Numbered from the stretch's first letter, positions 43,673 to 52,891 are shown. The stretch: DNA of 52,989 bases from Saprospiraceae bacterium (GCA_027488935.1 JAIYAP010000068.1:1-52989), one strand, 5' to 3'. The notes: generated by a model not told the origin, from the letters alone. Translations and numbers: made by a program.

Positions 43673-45142
43673 GTGTTCCATTTCGACCTTAGCAAAGTTT
43701 TAGATCAGTTAGTTTACCACCGGGAAGCGCCCCTGCTTTTTACAAGCGGATTTTTTATCTTTTTCTTCCTGATTTTGATGCTTGTGTACCGTGCCTTGTT
43801 GCACCAACAGCAATTGCGCATCCTGTGGGTAACCATCTTTTCCCTGTATTTTTATTACAAATGCGCCGGTATTTTCTGGCTGTTGCATGTAGTCATCGTC
43901 ATTGTCGATTACAATTTAGCGCATTGGATTGAGCAAGCCCCTTCTAAAAACCGCAAAAAATGGCTTTTGGTGGGCAGTTTGGTGCTCAACTTGGGCATGC
44001 TGGCCTATTTTAAATACACCAACTACTTTGCCGAACTTTTGAATGCAGCGGCAGATTGCAGCCTGGGCCCTTGGGATATTTTACTACCTGCGGGTATTTC
44101 CTTCTTCACCTTTCAGTCGCTGAGTTACACCATTGATGTGTACCGCGGTGAATTGAAAGCCCTGGACAGCATCCTGGATTACGCGTTTTTCGTAACTTTT
44201 TTCCCGCAAATGGTGGCTGGTCCAATTGTACGGGCGGCCGATTTTTTGCCCCAAATCAACCGGGTACCTTTTGTGAGCAGGGAAGATTTTGGTCGAGCGG
44301 TATTCCTGATTTGCACCGGTTTGTTCAAAAAAGCAGTCATTTCCGATTATATCAGTGCCAATTTTGTGGATCGGGTGTTTGACTCGCCCTTGCAGTACAG
44401 CGGATTAGAAAACCTATTTGCCGTTTATGGGTACGCAATCCAGATTTATTGCGATTTCAGCGGGTATTCCGACATGGCCATTGGTTTGGCCTTGTTGATG
44501 GGCTTTCATTTTCCAATCAACTTTAATGCGCCTTATCAATCCAAAAGCGTCACCGAGTTTTGGCGTCGCTGGCATATTTCGTTATCTACCTGGTTGCGCG
44601 ACTATTTGTACATCCCCTTGGGCGGCAATAAAAAAGGAAAAATACGCACCTATATTAATTTGATGCTCACCATGTTGCTGGGTGGGTTGTGGCATGGTGC
44701 GGCCACCCGTTTTATTATATGGGGTGGATTGCATGGCTTGGCACTGGCCATAGAACGGTGGATCAAACAAGTATATCCGCATTCGCCGGGTTTATTGCGC
44801 AAAGCCTTAGGCGCACTCCTTACCTTTCATTTTGTGTGCTTTTGCTGGATCTTTTTCCGGGCCCAGGATTTGGACACCGTGTATGCCATGATCAGTCAGA
44901 TATGGTACAATTTTGAGCCGCAAATTTTCTCGGAATTTTTGGACGGTTATGCTCCGGTCATATTTTGGGTCGGGCTGGGTTATATCCTGCATGTATTACC
45001 GGTTTCATGGGATCAGGCGGTTCAAAACACAATTACCAAGACACCATTGGTATTTAAAGCCTGTATCATTGTGCTGATCGCCGCGTTGGTATTGCAGGTC
45101 AAATCGGCCGATGTGCAGCCGTTTATTTATTTTCAGTTTTAA
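43673..45142 (+). CDS. MBOAT family O-acyltransferase (AlgI-like)
   Basis: The 489-aa multi-pass membrane enzyme has the MBOAT signatures LLPAGISFFTFQSLSYTIDV, IYCDFSGYSDMAIGLALLMG, VTEFWRRWHISLSTWLRDYL and GGLWHGAA with the catalytic His. AlgI-type members pass acetyl groups across the inner membrane for O-acetylation of surface polysaccharides or peptidoglycan. The start is GTG at 43673, directly after a TATCTTCG box. The usual partner, an SGNH/AlgX-type periplasmic transferase, is not next to it. The last 20 bp overlap the 3' end of the convergent 551-aa gene. Confidence 0.9.
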   Translation: MFHFDLSKVLDQLVYHREAPLLFTSGFFIFFFLILMLVYRALLHQQQLRILWVTIFSLYFYYKCAGIFWLLHVVIVIVDYNLAHWIEQAPSKNRKKWLLVGSLVLNLGMLAYFKYTNYFAELLNAAADCSLGPWDILLPAGISFFTFQSLSYTIDVYRGELKALDSILDYAFFVTFFPQMVAGPIVRAADFLPQINRVPFVSREDFGRAVFLICTGLFKKAVISDYISANFVDRVFDSPLQYSGLENLFAVYGYAIQIYCDFSGYSDMAIGLALLMGFHFPINFNAPYQSKSVTEFWRRWHISLSTWLRDYLYIPLGGNKKGKIRTYINLMLTMLLGGLWHGAATRFIIWGGLHGLALAIERWIKQVYPHSPGLLRKALGALLTFHFVCFCWIFFRAQDLDTVYAMISQIWYNFEPQIFSEFLDGYAPVIFWVGLGYILHVLPVSWDQAVQNTITKTPLVFKACIIVLIAALVLQVKSADVQPFIYFQF

Positions 45143-46778
45143 GCAATTCCGTGCATTTCGTGAGCAACCATTCCTGTTCGCTAACAGAGGTTTGGGCAAT
45201 TTGGTCCTTCAACACCTTTATTTTATCCTGATTTTTACCAGAATTTAGTTTGTAGCGGTTAATTTTTGTGATAAATGAAAAAATTCCTTGGTAACGCTCG
45301 ACCATGGCTGGCGGGAGCGAACGAAAACGGCCTATGCGCGTAGTACTGGTTTTCACCATTTGCATACTTTCTTCTTCTTGCAAAATGTCCAATTCGTACC
45401 GGATTTTAAGATCCCAGGAAACGGCTGTGCCATATAGATAACCATCCTGAAAAACGCCATAACTGATGTAGTGCGGCATTTTCGCACGGGCGGCCAAAAA
45501 ATCCCCTTTGGCAAAGTGCAAACAGGCCCACAAAACATCCATCAAAATATCTAAATGCGGTTCGCCAATGATTTTTTTAGGGTCAAAATCATTTAAAATC
45601 TGGGCAACCCACTCCGTTTTCCGCAATTTCAAGGCGGTAAGTATAATACCCTGAAACTGAGAACTGGGAATACTGTCTTGTGGCCCAACCAGTGCGAGTT
45701 GCTCTTTGTGCAATTGGTGGTTGCGCTCCAAAAAAATCAAATCGCCTGTACTGTGATACCTTTTTACCCAGTAATTGCGCAATAACACATTAAAATCATT
45801 CAAACGCCCTGAAGGCACCGCCGATTTGTGGGATTTGCGCAGCAACAACCGACCAAAGCGGGTAGCCAAATAATCAGACGCTTCCCCGGGTTCAGAAGCA
45901 TTTAAAAATTCAAACAAAGCCAGGTAAATAGAAATACCCGGTGTACGTAAATATTTATAATCTTTAATTAATTGATTTGTAAATGATTTTGAAATTTCAA
46001 AATTGGCCTCCAGGCGTTTTTGGCGTAATACATCTGCCTCAAACAAGTTACTGGTGCGCTGTCGCATTTCCAATTTAGTCATCAGGTGCATTTTGGTAAT
46101 CAGGTAAAACTGATCCAATTGCTCTACAGCCGCCAGCAAATTAGCGTCTCCTTGCCGCTGATCCTGTTGCTCGCTTTCATAATGTGCTTTTTCGTACTCT
46201 CCCAAAAACATCAGGTAATGCACATCACAAAAAGTATTTTCGTCAAAAATATTAAAGTCTTGCTGCCTTGCAAAAACCTCACTTAGATTGGCATATAAAT
46301 TTGGAAAAAAATTATGTTTACCGGATACAGGCGTCAGTTCTGTATCGCTGACCCGATCAGCATGGTTGCGTTCGCCGTAAAACCGCATTAAAGCCAGGGT
46401 TTGTCGCAAATAATTAATCATACGCGCGGGCATTTCCCGAATTTCCTCCTCATCAGGCGGATGGACGCGCACACTGCGCACATCAAAATAGGTGATGGCA
46501 ATAAATTGGCGCACAATCGGCAGTAATAAGGCCATGGTACGTTCCAATTCAGAAATATGTTTGCTCCGATCTGGAAATAATGCTTTCCCTACCGAACTTT
46601 TTGCAAGATCAGCATGGTTAAAATCGGGATAGTACTTTTTCAGGTGTTCGAACAAACGCAATTTGTCGCGATACCGGTGTACTTCATTAAAAATCGGCGA
46701 TGCTACAAACTGGTGCAGATCGTCTAGTTCTACTGGAGTCAGCAATTGCAGGGTACGAACAAGCGGACTTTTAAACAT
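45123..46778 (-). CDS. 551-aa soluble helical protein, unknown function
   Basis: The product starts MFKSPLVRTLQLLTPVELDD with a conserved-looking head (LHQFVASPIFNEVHRYRDKL) and is rich in Leu, Glu, Arg and Phe throughout, suggesting helical repeats of the TPR kind (for example NYWVKRYHSTGDLIFLERNH). No signal peptide or catalytic motif is visible. I recall no named family. Its 3' end overlaps the 3' end of the MBOAT gene by 20 bp on the other strand, so the two transcripts may interfere. Confidence 0.65.
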   Translation of the reverse strand: MFKSPLVRTLQLLTPVELDDLHQFVASPIFNEVHRYRDKLRLFEHLKKYYPDFNHADLAKSSVGKALFPDRSKHISELERTMALLLPIVRQFIAITYFDVRSVRVHPPDEEEIREMPARMINYLRQTLALMRFYGERNHADRVSDTELTPVSGKHNFFPNLYANLSEVFARQQDFNIFDENTFCDVHYLMFLGEYEKAHYESEQQDQRQGDANLLAAVEQLDQFYLITKMHLMTKLEMRQRTSNLFEADVLRQKRLEANFEISKSFTNQLIKDYKYLRTPGISIYLALFEFLNASEPGEASDYLATRFGRLLLRKSHKSAVPSGRLNDFNVLLRNYWVKRYHSTGDLIFLERNHQLHKEQLALVGPQDSIPSSQFQGIILTALKLRKTEWVAQILNDFDPKKIIGEPHLDILMDVLWACLHFAKGDFLAARAKMPHYISYGVFQDGYLYGTAVSWDLKIRYELDILQEEESMQMVKTSTTRIGRFRSLPPAMVERYQGIFSFITKINRYKLNSGKNQDKIKVLKDQIAQTSVSEQEWLLTKCTELLKTENK

Positions 46779-46852
46779 TTCTCAAAAAAAAGATCGGACA
46801 AAATGTGGAAGTAAGTCTGTGTTTTGTGCAAAGATGCATGCGGATTACAATA

Positions 46853-46860
46853 TACTTTTG
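46853..46860 (+). promoter_or_regulatory. -7 box of the fibronectin-domain gene
   Basis: TACTTTTG fits TAnnTTTG and would start transcription near 46867, 13 bp before the ATG at 46880. This supports that start over earlier in-frame codons. Confidence 0.55.
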
Positions 46861-46879
46861 TCTTAAAATTCAAACGATT

Positions 46880-47725
46880 ATGGAAAAACAATTGAATGCA
46901 GCACTTAAAAACACCGGACTGGTACTGGTAGGCACCCTCTTGGGGTATGTCATTACCACTTTTGTCCTAAACCCAACTTGTCCTAAACCTACCAACCTGC
47001 GGGTGGTAAAAAAAGATTTTACCTCTATTGATATTGCCTGGGATGGTTTGTCCGATGCCGGTTTTTATACCGTGGTGGTGCGCGACTCCATTCAACCGGA
47101 CTCCGTGCTTTCACTGATTTCTGTGGAAGGTACCAGCACTTCGATAAAAAACCTGAAGCCTGGAAAACCTTATTTGATTGATGTTTACACGGTTTGTCAA
47201 GTACAAATTGGCCAAAATAAGACCGCTAGCGCTGATATCAGTACACTTCCAACCACCATTAACGCTACGACAGATTTTGTTATTATCTATGAAATTCCTC
47301 CGACGCTCCAAGGGTGCAATTTTAATAACTGCAACACCGCTGTAAATGTAATAAATAATCGTTTTGCATGGGGAACGCCGCCAGCAAACTATAAAATTGA
47401 GATTCGCAAAGGCAGTGCCAGCGGCCCGGTTATGGTTACCAATTATATTACGAAAGACGTTGACACGAATGGCAGACCGCGAATTGGCTTTTTCCGCACC
47501 GGTCCTTGCACATCGACACCGATCGTTCCCGCTCCAGCAGGTCTGTGCGCCCCAGTTGTTCCAGCAACCCTTTGCGGCAGTTTTGCAGACGGAATTGCGA
47601 CGATAAACTACCAATTGTTCTTTTCCAGGGATCATTGCGATGTATTAGCACTGCCCACCGGGTACATGGTCGTGGTTAAGCAATGTGGTACAGTCTCTGT
47701 TGCTAAGCCCGACGGCACAAATTAA
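46880..47725 (+). CDS. membrane-anchored fibronectin type III domain protein
   Basis: The 281-aa product starts MEKQLNAALKNTGLVLVGTL, an uncleaved membrane anchor at about residues 12-32. Residues ~36-120 form a fibronectin type III domain (PTNLRVVKKDFTSIDIAWDG; NLKPGKPYLIDVYTV). The rest is Cys-rich (CNFNNCNTAVNVI; GLCAPVVPATLCGSFA) and probably disulfide-bonded outside the inner membrane. Role unknown; such modules mediate protein contact. The small gene at 47847 follows on the same strand. Confidence 0.65.
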   Translation: MEKQLNAALKNTGLVLVGTLLGYVITTFVLNPTCPKPTNLRVVKKDFTSIDIAWDGLSDAGFYTVVVRDSIQPDSVLSLISVEGTSTSIKNLKPGKPYLIDVYTVCQVQIGQNKTASADISTLPTTINATTDFVIIYEIPPTLQGCNFNNCNTAVNVINNRFAWGTPPANYKIEIRKGSASGPVMVTNYITKDVDTNGRPRIGFFRTGPCTSTPIVPAPAGLCAPVVPATLCGSFADGIATINYQLFFSRDHCDVLALPTGYMVVVKQCGTVSVAKPDGTN

Positions 47726-47731
47726 TAACGT

Positions 47732-47795
47732 GGGCATTCGGTCAGGTGTGGAAGTAAACCTAATTTCTGTGGTTGTTTTCCCAAACCGAATGCCC
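47732..47795. repeat. 11-bp inverted repeat between two unknown genes
   Basis: GGGCATTCGGT (47732-47742) and ACCGAATGCCC (47785-47795) are perfectly complementary, 42 bp apart. CATCTTTG two bases later may be a weak -7 box for the gene at 47847. The repeat could be a terminator-like stem or an operator. Confidence 0.45.
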
Positions 47796-47846
47796 CCATC
47801 TTTGTAAGGTCAAACAAACACCACTAATCCTAACAACCCATTTTAC

Positions 47847-48236
47847 ATGGAACCAGTACTCATCGAAGTTAAATGTAAACTCCGATCTGAAGAACCACTT
47901 TGGGAAAATATTCGAAGCATCTCAGTAGAAGTGGGGTACCCCGGAGAAGGCGGACAAATACGATGGAAACAAACAGGATGGCTGAAGGATCAATATCATA
48001 CCGAAGGAAAATTGTTTACCCACGCATTATGGAGCCAGGAAAATTGGGAACAAATCGTAGTATTTGATTTTCAACCGGTTATAAACCCCGAATCCGGTGC
48101 ATTGGAATTAGCCTACAGAATACGACAGACAATCACCCAGACCAATGGACGCCAAAAAACCTTCGAATCAAAACGCTTAACTGGAAATTATAGCAACGAT
48201 TATTGCGCCTTCCAGTTATTTGATCCAAACACCTAA
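47847..48236 (+). CDS. 129-aa soluble protein, unknown function
   Basis: The product starts MEPVLIEVKCKLRSEEPLWE and is beta-rich with many aromatic residues (WKQTGWLKDQYHTEG; GNYSNDYCAFQLF). No signal peptide, membrane segment or known motif was found. It follows the fibronectin-domain gene by 121 bp, which hold an inverted repeat. The frame uses the same codon style as its neighbours and is likely real. Function unknown. Confidence 0.6.
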   Translation: MEPVLIEVKCKLRSEEPLWENIRSISVEVGYPGEGGQIRWKQTGWLKDQYHTEGKLFTHALWSQENWEQIVVFDFQPVINPESGALELAYRIRQTITQTNGRQKTFESKRLTGNYSNDYCAFQLFDPNT

Positions 48237-48394
48237 CCCTTTTAATCCCTCCAACATACCAATGTTTACCCAAAAACTGCAAAGACCCAAATGAAACCCA
48301 ACCCCAATTTACCAAAACCCCAAAACCAGCCTTATAAAACCATGAACCCCAAATCACTACCACCCTGAATTATCCTAAAACCCCATGATGCTAC

Positions 48395-48490
48395 CCCATT
48401 AAACCATTAAACCCCTTCAGCCTGAATCCCATTAAACCACTGAACCCCTTCAGCCCGAATCCCATTAAACCATTAAATCCCATTAAACCA
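48395..48490. repeat. 33-bp tandem repeat, intergenic
   Basis: The word CCCATTAAACCA starts at 48395, 48428, 48461 and 48479, giving spacings of 33, 33 and 18 bp. Each 33-bp unit also has a CCCCTTCAGCC(T/C)GAAT part. It lies in the 442-bp gap 48237-48678. Minus-strand translation gives GLMGF-type repeats, which I take as a by-product. No other gene is seen in the gap. Confidence 0.85.
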
Positions 48491-48596
48491 TAAGGTTGTA
48501 AACTTCCCATCGTTCCAACCTGAACGGATGTCCGGAACTCCGGGTTTAGGTCGATAAAAAAACTCCCAAGTGTGACCTTTACCAAATGAAAGCATT

Positions 48597-48630
48597 GCCC
48601 GTTTCCTTCTGGAGGAGACGGGCTTTTTTT
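48597..48630 (+). terminator. intrinsic terminator upstream of ggt
   Basis: GCCCGTTTCC (48597-48606) pairs with GGAGACGGGC (48614-48623), one G-U pair included, around a 7-nt loop and is followed by seven T. It lies 360 bp after the 47847 gene, so a non-coding transcript or a long 3' tail spanning the tandem repeats may end here. Confidence 0.85.
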
Positions 48631-48646
48631 GTTGCCATTTATGTAC

Positions 48647-48654
48647 TACGTTTG
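48647..48654 (+). promoter_or_regulatory. -7 box of ggt
   Basis: TACGTTTG fits TAnnTTTG. The T-run of the terminator just upstream lies 19 bp before it and could serve as the -33 element. Transcription would begin near 48661, before the three ATG codons at 48679. Confidence 0.55.
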
Positions 48655-48678
48655 TCGGAAATTCCTTTTGCTTAAATT

Positions 48679-50394
48679 ATGATGATGCGCATTTTCTTGT
48701 TGTGTTCTTTTGCTATTTGTGGACTAAGCTGTTGCGTTGGTGCACAAAGTAAATGGTATACGCCTTTCCCTTATAAAATGGAAAAAGAAGCCACCGGCGA
48801 TAGCGCCATGGTGGTTTCGGCCCACCCTTTGGCCACGCAAACCGGCCTGGAAGTATTGCAACAAGGTGGAAATGCCGTTGATGCTGCTGTAGCCGTTCAG
48901 TTTGCACTGGCCGTCGTTTACCCGCAGGCAGGCAATATCGGTGGGGGCGGTTTTTTAATCTATCACCCTGAAAATGATTCCATTGTAAGCCTCGATTTTC
49001 GGGAAAAAGCCCCGGAAGCGGCCACGGAAAAGATGTTTCTCGATTCTTTAGGCAATATTATCCCCAATAAAAGCCGCTATGGTGTACAAGCCAGTGGTGT
49101 GCCCGGATCGGTGGATGGCATGTGGGAACTGCATCAAAAATATGGCCGTTTGCCTTGGGATGCCTTGATTCAACCCGCCATCGAACTGGCGGATAAAGGC
49201 TTTCAGATTACGGATCAGGAAGCCCTCAACCTGAATCGGGAAAAATTGACTTTTGTGCGCAACAGCAGCATTGTACCTGCTTTTGTCAAATTTGACGACT
49301 GGAAAAAAGGCGATTGGCTCATTCAGCATGACCTTGCCAAAACCTTAAATCGTATTAGCGCCGAAGGACGCAAAGGATTTTATGAAGGTGGTACCGCGGC
49401 GCTTATTTTGCGCGAAATGGAGGCCAAAGGAGGCATTATGCGCGCCGAAGATTTAAAAAACTACAAATCGGTATGGCGCAAACCCCTTGAATTCGATTAC
49501 AAAGACTTACATATTATTACCATGGCCCCGCCCAGTAGTGGGGGGATTATCCTGCAACAACTGTTGGGCATGACCCGATTTTACCCGCTTGCCCAATACG
49601 GGTTCCATACGGCTGCGGCAATACACCTGATGGCAGAAGCCGAGCGCAGGGCGTTCGCCGACCGCGCGCATTACCTGGGCGACCCCGATTTTGTAAAAAT
49701 ACCCGCAAAAGGGCTGGCAGATACCAGCTATCTGCGACACCGGATGCGGACCTTCGATGCAAAAAAGGCGACCATCAGCGCTGATCTTACGGCCGGAATT
49801 CCGCCCAAAGAAAGTGAAGAAACGACCCATTTTGCGGTGGTTGACTGGGAAGGCAATGCCATTTCCGTTACAACTACCCTCAACGACACGTATGGCAGCC
49901 GAAGCGTGGTAGCAGGCACTGGATTTATCCTGAATAATGAAATGGACGATTTTAGCGCCAAGCCGGGTGTGCCCAATATTTATGGCGCAATAGGTGGAAA
50001 AGCCAACGCCATCGCCCCCGGGAAACGGCCGCTCAGCAGCATGACGCCCGTGCTTATTACCAAGAAAAATAAAGTATGGATGGCGCTGGGTACACCAGGC
50101 GGTACCACCATCCCGACCAGCGTTTTTCAAATCATTGTAAATATGGCCGAATTTGGCATGACCTTGCCAGAAGCCGTGCAAGCCAAACGTTTTCACCACC
50201 AATGGAAACCCGATCAAATTTCGATTGAGGAAGACGCTTTTTCGCAGCAAGTACAAGCACAACTCGAAAAAATGGGCCACTTTGTAAATATTCGCAGCCC
50301 AATTGGTCGGGTAGAAGCCATTGTGCGCCTGCCCAGTGGTATGTGGCAGGGCGTGGCCGATCCACGCGGAGACGATACCGCACGCGGATTTTAA
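48679..50394 (+). CDS. ggt: gamma-glutamyltransferase
   Basis: The 571-aa precursor is exported and cuts itself into two subunits. It transfers or hydrolyses the gamma-glutamyl group of glutathione and similar peptides. The signal peptide is FLLCSFAICGLSCCVGA. The catalytic Thr382 begins the small subunit (TTHFAVVDWEGNAISVTTTL). Other family segments are GNAVDAAVAVQFALAVV, QAGNIGGGGFLIY, NNEMDDFSAKPGVPN, RPLSSMTPV and GTPGGTTIP. Three ATG codons in a row (48679, 48682, 48685) are possible starts. The next gene begins 10 bp after the stop, so both may share a transcript. Confidence 0.93.
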   Translation: MMMRIFLLCSFAICGLSCCVGAQSKWYTPFPYKMEKEATGDSAMVVSAHPLATQTGLEVLQQGGNAVDAAVAVQFALAVVYPQAGNIGGGGFLIYHPENDSIVSLDFREKAPEAATEKMFLDSLGNIIPNKSRYGVQASGVPGSVDGMWELHQKYGRLPWDALIQPAIELADKGFQITDQEALNLNREKLTFVRNSSIVPAFVKFDDWKKGDWLIQHDLAKTLNRISAEGRKGFYEGGTAALILREMEAKGGIMRAEDLKNYKSVWRKPLEFDYKDLHIITMAPPSSGGIILQQLLGMTRFYPLAQYGFHTAAAIHLMAEAERRAFADRAHYLGDPDFVKIPAKGLADTSYLRHRMRTFDAKKATISADLTAGIPPKESEETTHFAVVDWEGNAISVTTTLNDTYGSRSVVAGTGFILNNEMDDFSAKPGVPNIYGAIGGKANAIAPGKRPLSSMTPVLITKKNKVWMALGTPGGTTIPTSVFQIIVNMAEFGMTLPEAVQAKRFHHQWKPDQISIEEDAFSQQVQAQLEKMGHFVNIRSPIGRVEAIVRLPSGMWQGVADPRGDDTARGF

Positions 50395-50404
50395 CACAAC
50401 CAAG

Positions 50405-51190
50405 ATGCAAGCAACACCTACCATTGTGATCGTTGGCTCGGGCCGCATTGCCTGGCACCTTGGTAAACGCCTCAAATCGAAGGGTTTACCCATTGCGCAA
50501 ATTATTGGGCGCACGGCTTCCAACATACGCCCGCTCGCTGAAGCGCTCAGTACAAATTGGTCGAATGACTATACCGAACTACGTCCAGATGCCGACTGGA
50601 TCCTGGTTGCGGTGCGCGATGATGCCATCGAAATGGTGGCCAAACAGATCGCGCCATACGTAGGGGAAAGCCTGGTTACCCATACCTCCGGCGCCACGCC
50701 CGGCAAAATGCTGGAACCCTATTTTCAACGGTTCGGCGTGTTTTACCCCCTGCAATCTTTTTCCATGGAACGCAGTCCGGTTTGGTCTAAAATTCCGTTT
50801 TGTGTGGATGCATCGAACGATACAGACTTGCTTTTTTTGAAAAAAACAGCCAAAACCATCGGAAACCTGGTGTACCGCGTAAATGACGAACAACGCGCCC
50901 TCTTGCATGTTGCCGCCGTTTTTGCCAATAATTTTGCCAACCATTGCTTTGCGATTGCCGAAAAACTGCTCGACGAAAAAGACCTGCCTTTTGAACTGAT
51001 GCATCCACTCATGGAAGAAACCTTAGCCAAAGCCTTGCAAGATTCGCCTGAACGCATGCAAACCGGTCCTGCTGTACGCGGGGATGTCGATACCATCCAA
51101 AGACATTTGAATTTACTAGAACAGTACCCCGAATGGCGCGATTTGTACGATGGACTTACCAAAAGCATCAACTCCAATTTGAAGTATTGA
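50405..51190 (+). CDS. Rossmann-fold DUF2520 protein
   Basis: The 261-aa product begins MQATPTIVIVGSGRIAWHLG, an NAD(P)-binding Rossmann motif, followed by a DUF2520 domain (VAAVFANNFANHCFAIAEKL; GPAVRGDVDTIQRHL). The family is related to pyrroline-5-carboxylate reductase and 6-phosphogluconate dehydrogenase, but its substrate is not settled. The start at 50405 follows from the Rossmann motif; a longer frame overlaps ggt. It lies 10 bp after ggt and 45 bp before purK. Confidence 0.85.
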   Translation: MQATPTIVIVGSGRIAWHLGKRLKSKGLPIAQIIGRTASNIRPLAEALSTNWSNDYTELRPDADWILVAVRDDAIEMVAKQIAPYVGESLVTHTSGATPGKMLEPYFQRFGVFYPLQSFSMERSPVWSKIPFCVDASNDTDLLFLKKTAKTIGNLVYRVNDEQRALLHVAAVFANNFANHCFAIAEKLLDEKDLPFELMHPLMEETLAKALQDSPERMQTGPAVRGDVDTIQRHLNLLEQYPEWRDLYDGLTKSINSNLKY

Positions 51191-51223
51191 TCGCCCGCTC
51201 GATAGAGATTGCCCCCGATGCAT

Positions 51224-51231
51224 TACCTTTG
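51224..51231 (+). promoter_or_regulatory. -7 box of purK, four bases from the start codon
   Basis: TACCTTTG is a full match to TAnnTTTG and is separated from the ATG at 51236 by only four bases. Transcription should therefore begin at or next to the A of the start codon. Confidence 0.6.
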
Positions 51232-51235
51232 CACC

Positions 51236-52384
51236 ATGTTTGATACCACACAAAAAATTGGCATCCTCGGCGGCGGACAACTTGGTAAAATGTTGTGCCT
51301 AGCCGCCGCTAACTTCGATTTCAAGACCTATATATTAGACGCCCAGCCCGATTTTCCAGCCGGAAAGGTTTGTACGCAGTTTATTTCAGGCAATTTTAAT
51401 GATTACGATGATGTAATGGCCTTTGGCCGGGATATGAATATCATCACCATCGAAATTGAGCACGTAAATACCCAGGCCTTGCATGATTTGGAAAAAATGG
51501 GCAAAACAGTACATCCGGCCCCGCGTGCGCTCGATCTGATTAAGGATAAAGGCCTTCAAAAGGAATTTTACCGCACCCACGCCATCCCTACCGCCGATTT
51601 TGAGTTGTTTGATGATGAGCAAGCCTTGTTGGAAGCAATTCGAAACGGCCGCTGGAAATTGCCGTTCGTGCAAAAAACACGCAGTGCCGGGTACGATGGA
51701 AAAGGGGTTTCTATCCTGCGCAACGCAGCCGATTTGGAACAAAAACTGCTCAAAGGCCCTTGCCTCGCTGAAAAACTAGTGCCCGTTCAAACTGAAATTG
51801 CAGTTATCGCCGCCCGGAACGCAGAAGATGAAGTGGCCATTTTCCCAGCCGTTGAAATGGATTTTCACCCGGAAGCCAACCTGGTTGAAATGCTTTTATG
51901 CCCCGCTGCGATTAGCCCCCTGGTAGCTGCCCAAGCCGAAGCGCTTGCAGAACAGGTCATCCGACAGTTTGATCTTTGCGGCTTATTGGCGGTAGAAATG
52001 TTCCTCACAGTGGAGGGCGACTTGTTGGTCAATGAAGTAGCGCCTCGTCCCCACAACAGCGGGCATCACACCATTGATAGTGCCATTACCAGCCAATACG
52101 AACAACATTTGCGCGCAATTTGTAATTTGCCCTTGGGCGCGACCGATCAAATTCAGCCTGCTGTGATGCTCAATTTGCTGGGTGCAGCAGACTTTAAAGG
52201 TCCGGCAAAATACGAGGGTGTGGAAGCCTGTTTAGCCCTCCCAGGCGTACACTTGCACCTGTACAGCAAAGCGCTGACTTCCCCTTTTCGCAAAATGGGC
52301 CACGTAACCATTACCGCGCCCACCCTTGAATTAGCCAAAGAACGGGCCGAATTTGTCAAAAACAACTTAAAAGTAATTGCCTAA
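51236..52384 (+). CDS. purK: 5-(carboxyamino)imidazole ribonucleotide synthase
   Basis: PurK uses ATP and bicarbonate to carboxylate aminoimidazole ribonucleotide in purine synthesis. The 382-aa product starts MFDTTQKIGILGGGQLGKML and carries the ATP-grasp elements FVQKTRSAGYDGKGV, AVEMFLTVEGDLLVNEVAPR and PHNSGHHTIDS. The ATG at 51236 is preferred to the upstream TTG at 51209, which lies before the promoter box. purE starts at the base after its stop codon. Confidence 0.95.
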   Translation: MFDTTQKIGILGGGQLGKMLCLAAANFDFKTYILDAQPDFPAGKVCTQFISGNFNDYDDVMAFGRDMNIITIEIEHVNTQALHDLEKMGKTVHPAPRALDLIKDKGLQKEFYRTHAIPTADFELFDDEQALLEAIRNGRWKLPFVQKTRSAGYDGKGVSILRNAADLEQKLLKGPCLAEKLVPVQTEIAVIAARNAEDEVAIFPAVEMDFHPEANLVEMLLCPAAISPLVAAQAEALAEQVIRQFDLCGLLAVEMFLTVEGDLLVNEVAPRPHNSGHHTIDSAITSQYEQHLRAICNLPLGATDQIQPAVMLNLLGAADFKGPAKYEGVEACLALPGVHLHLYSKALTSPFRKMGHVTITAPTLELAKERAEFVKNNLKVIA

Positions 52385-52870
52385 ATGGTTGCAATCATCA
52401 TGGGTTCCGATTCCGATTTGCCGGTTATGCAAAAAGCGGCCGACATTCTTACACAATTGGCCGTTCCGTATGAAATGACCATTGTTTCGGCGCACCGCAC
52501 GCCCGATCGCATGTTTGAATTTGCCAAAAATGCCCATATTCGGGGTATTAAAGTCGTTATTGCCGGTGCGGGCGGCGCGGCGCATTTGCCTGGTATGGTG
52601 GCCGCAATTACGCCTTTGCCCGTCATTGGCGTGCCGGTAAAATCCTCCAATTCGATTGATGGATGGGACAGTATTTTGTCCATTTTACAAATGCCCGAGG
52701 GCGTACCCGTGGCTACGGTGGCGCTCAATGCAGCGCGCAATGCCGGTATTTTGGCTGCGCAAATATTAGGTACTGCGGATGTAGCCTTGCTGGAACGCAT
52801 CATCGACTACAAAAAATCGCTGGAAACCACGGTATTGGAAAAGGCCAAGAAAATGGAAGGCAACGCTTAG
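52385..52870 (+). CDS. purE: 5-(carboxyamino)imidazole ribonucleotide mutase
   Basis: PurE (class I) moves the carboxyl group placed by PurK to carbon 4, giving CAIR. The 161-aa sequence has [10 protein letters not shown] near the start, SAHRTPDRM with the catalytic His, and [14 protein letters not shown]. Length is normal for the bacterial type. The ATG directly follows the purK stop codon, so the two are translationally coupled and act in sequence. Confidence 0.95.
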   Translation: MVAIIMGSDSDLPVMQKAADILTQLAVPYEMTIVSAHRTPDRMFEFAKNAHIRGIKVVIAGAGGAAHLPGMVAAITPLPVIGVPVKSSNSIDGWDSILSILQMPEGVPVATVALNAARNAGILAAQILGTADVALLERIIDYKKSLETTVLEKAKKMEGNA

Positions 52871-52891
52871 CGGGAAACCTGAGAATGGTTG

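Noticed and set aside
48395-48490. Possible CRISPR array
   Set aside because: The 33-bp period is made of repeats without unique spacers, and no cas gene is near.
48391-48585. Minus-strand frame with GLMGF repeats
   Set aside because: It arises from the 33-bp tandem repeat; no start signal and no natural protein features.
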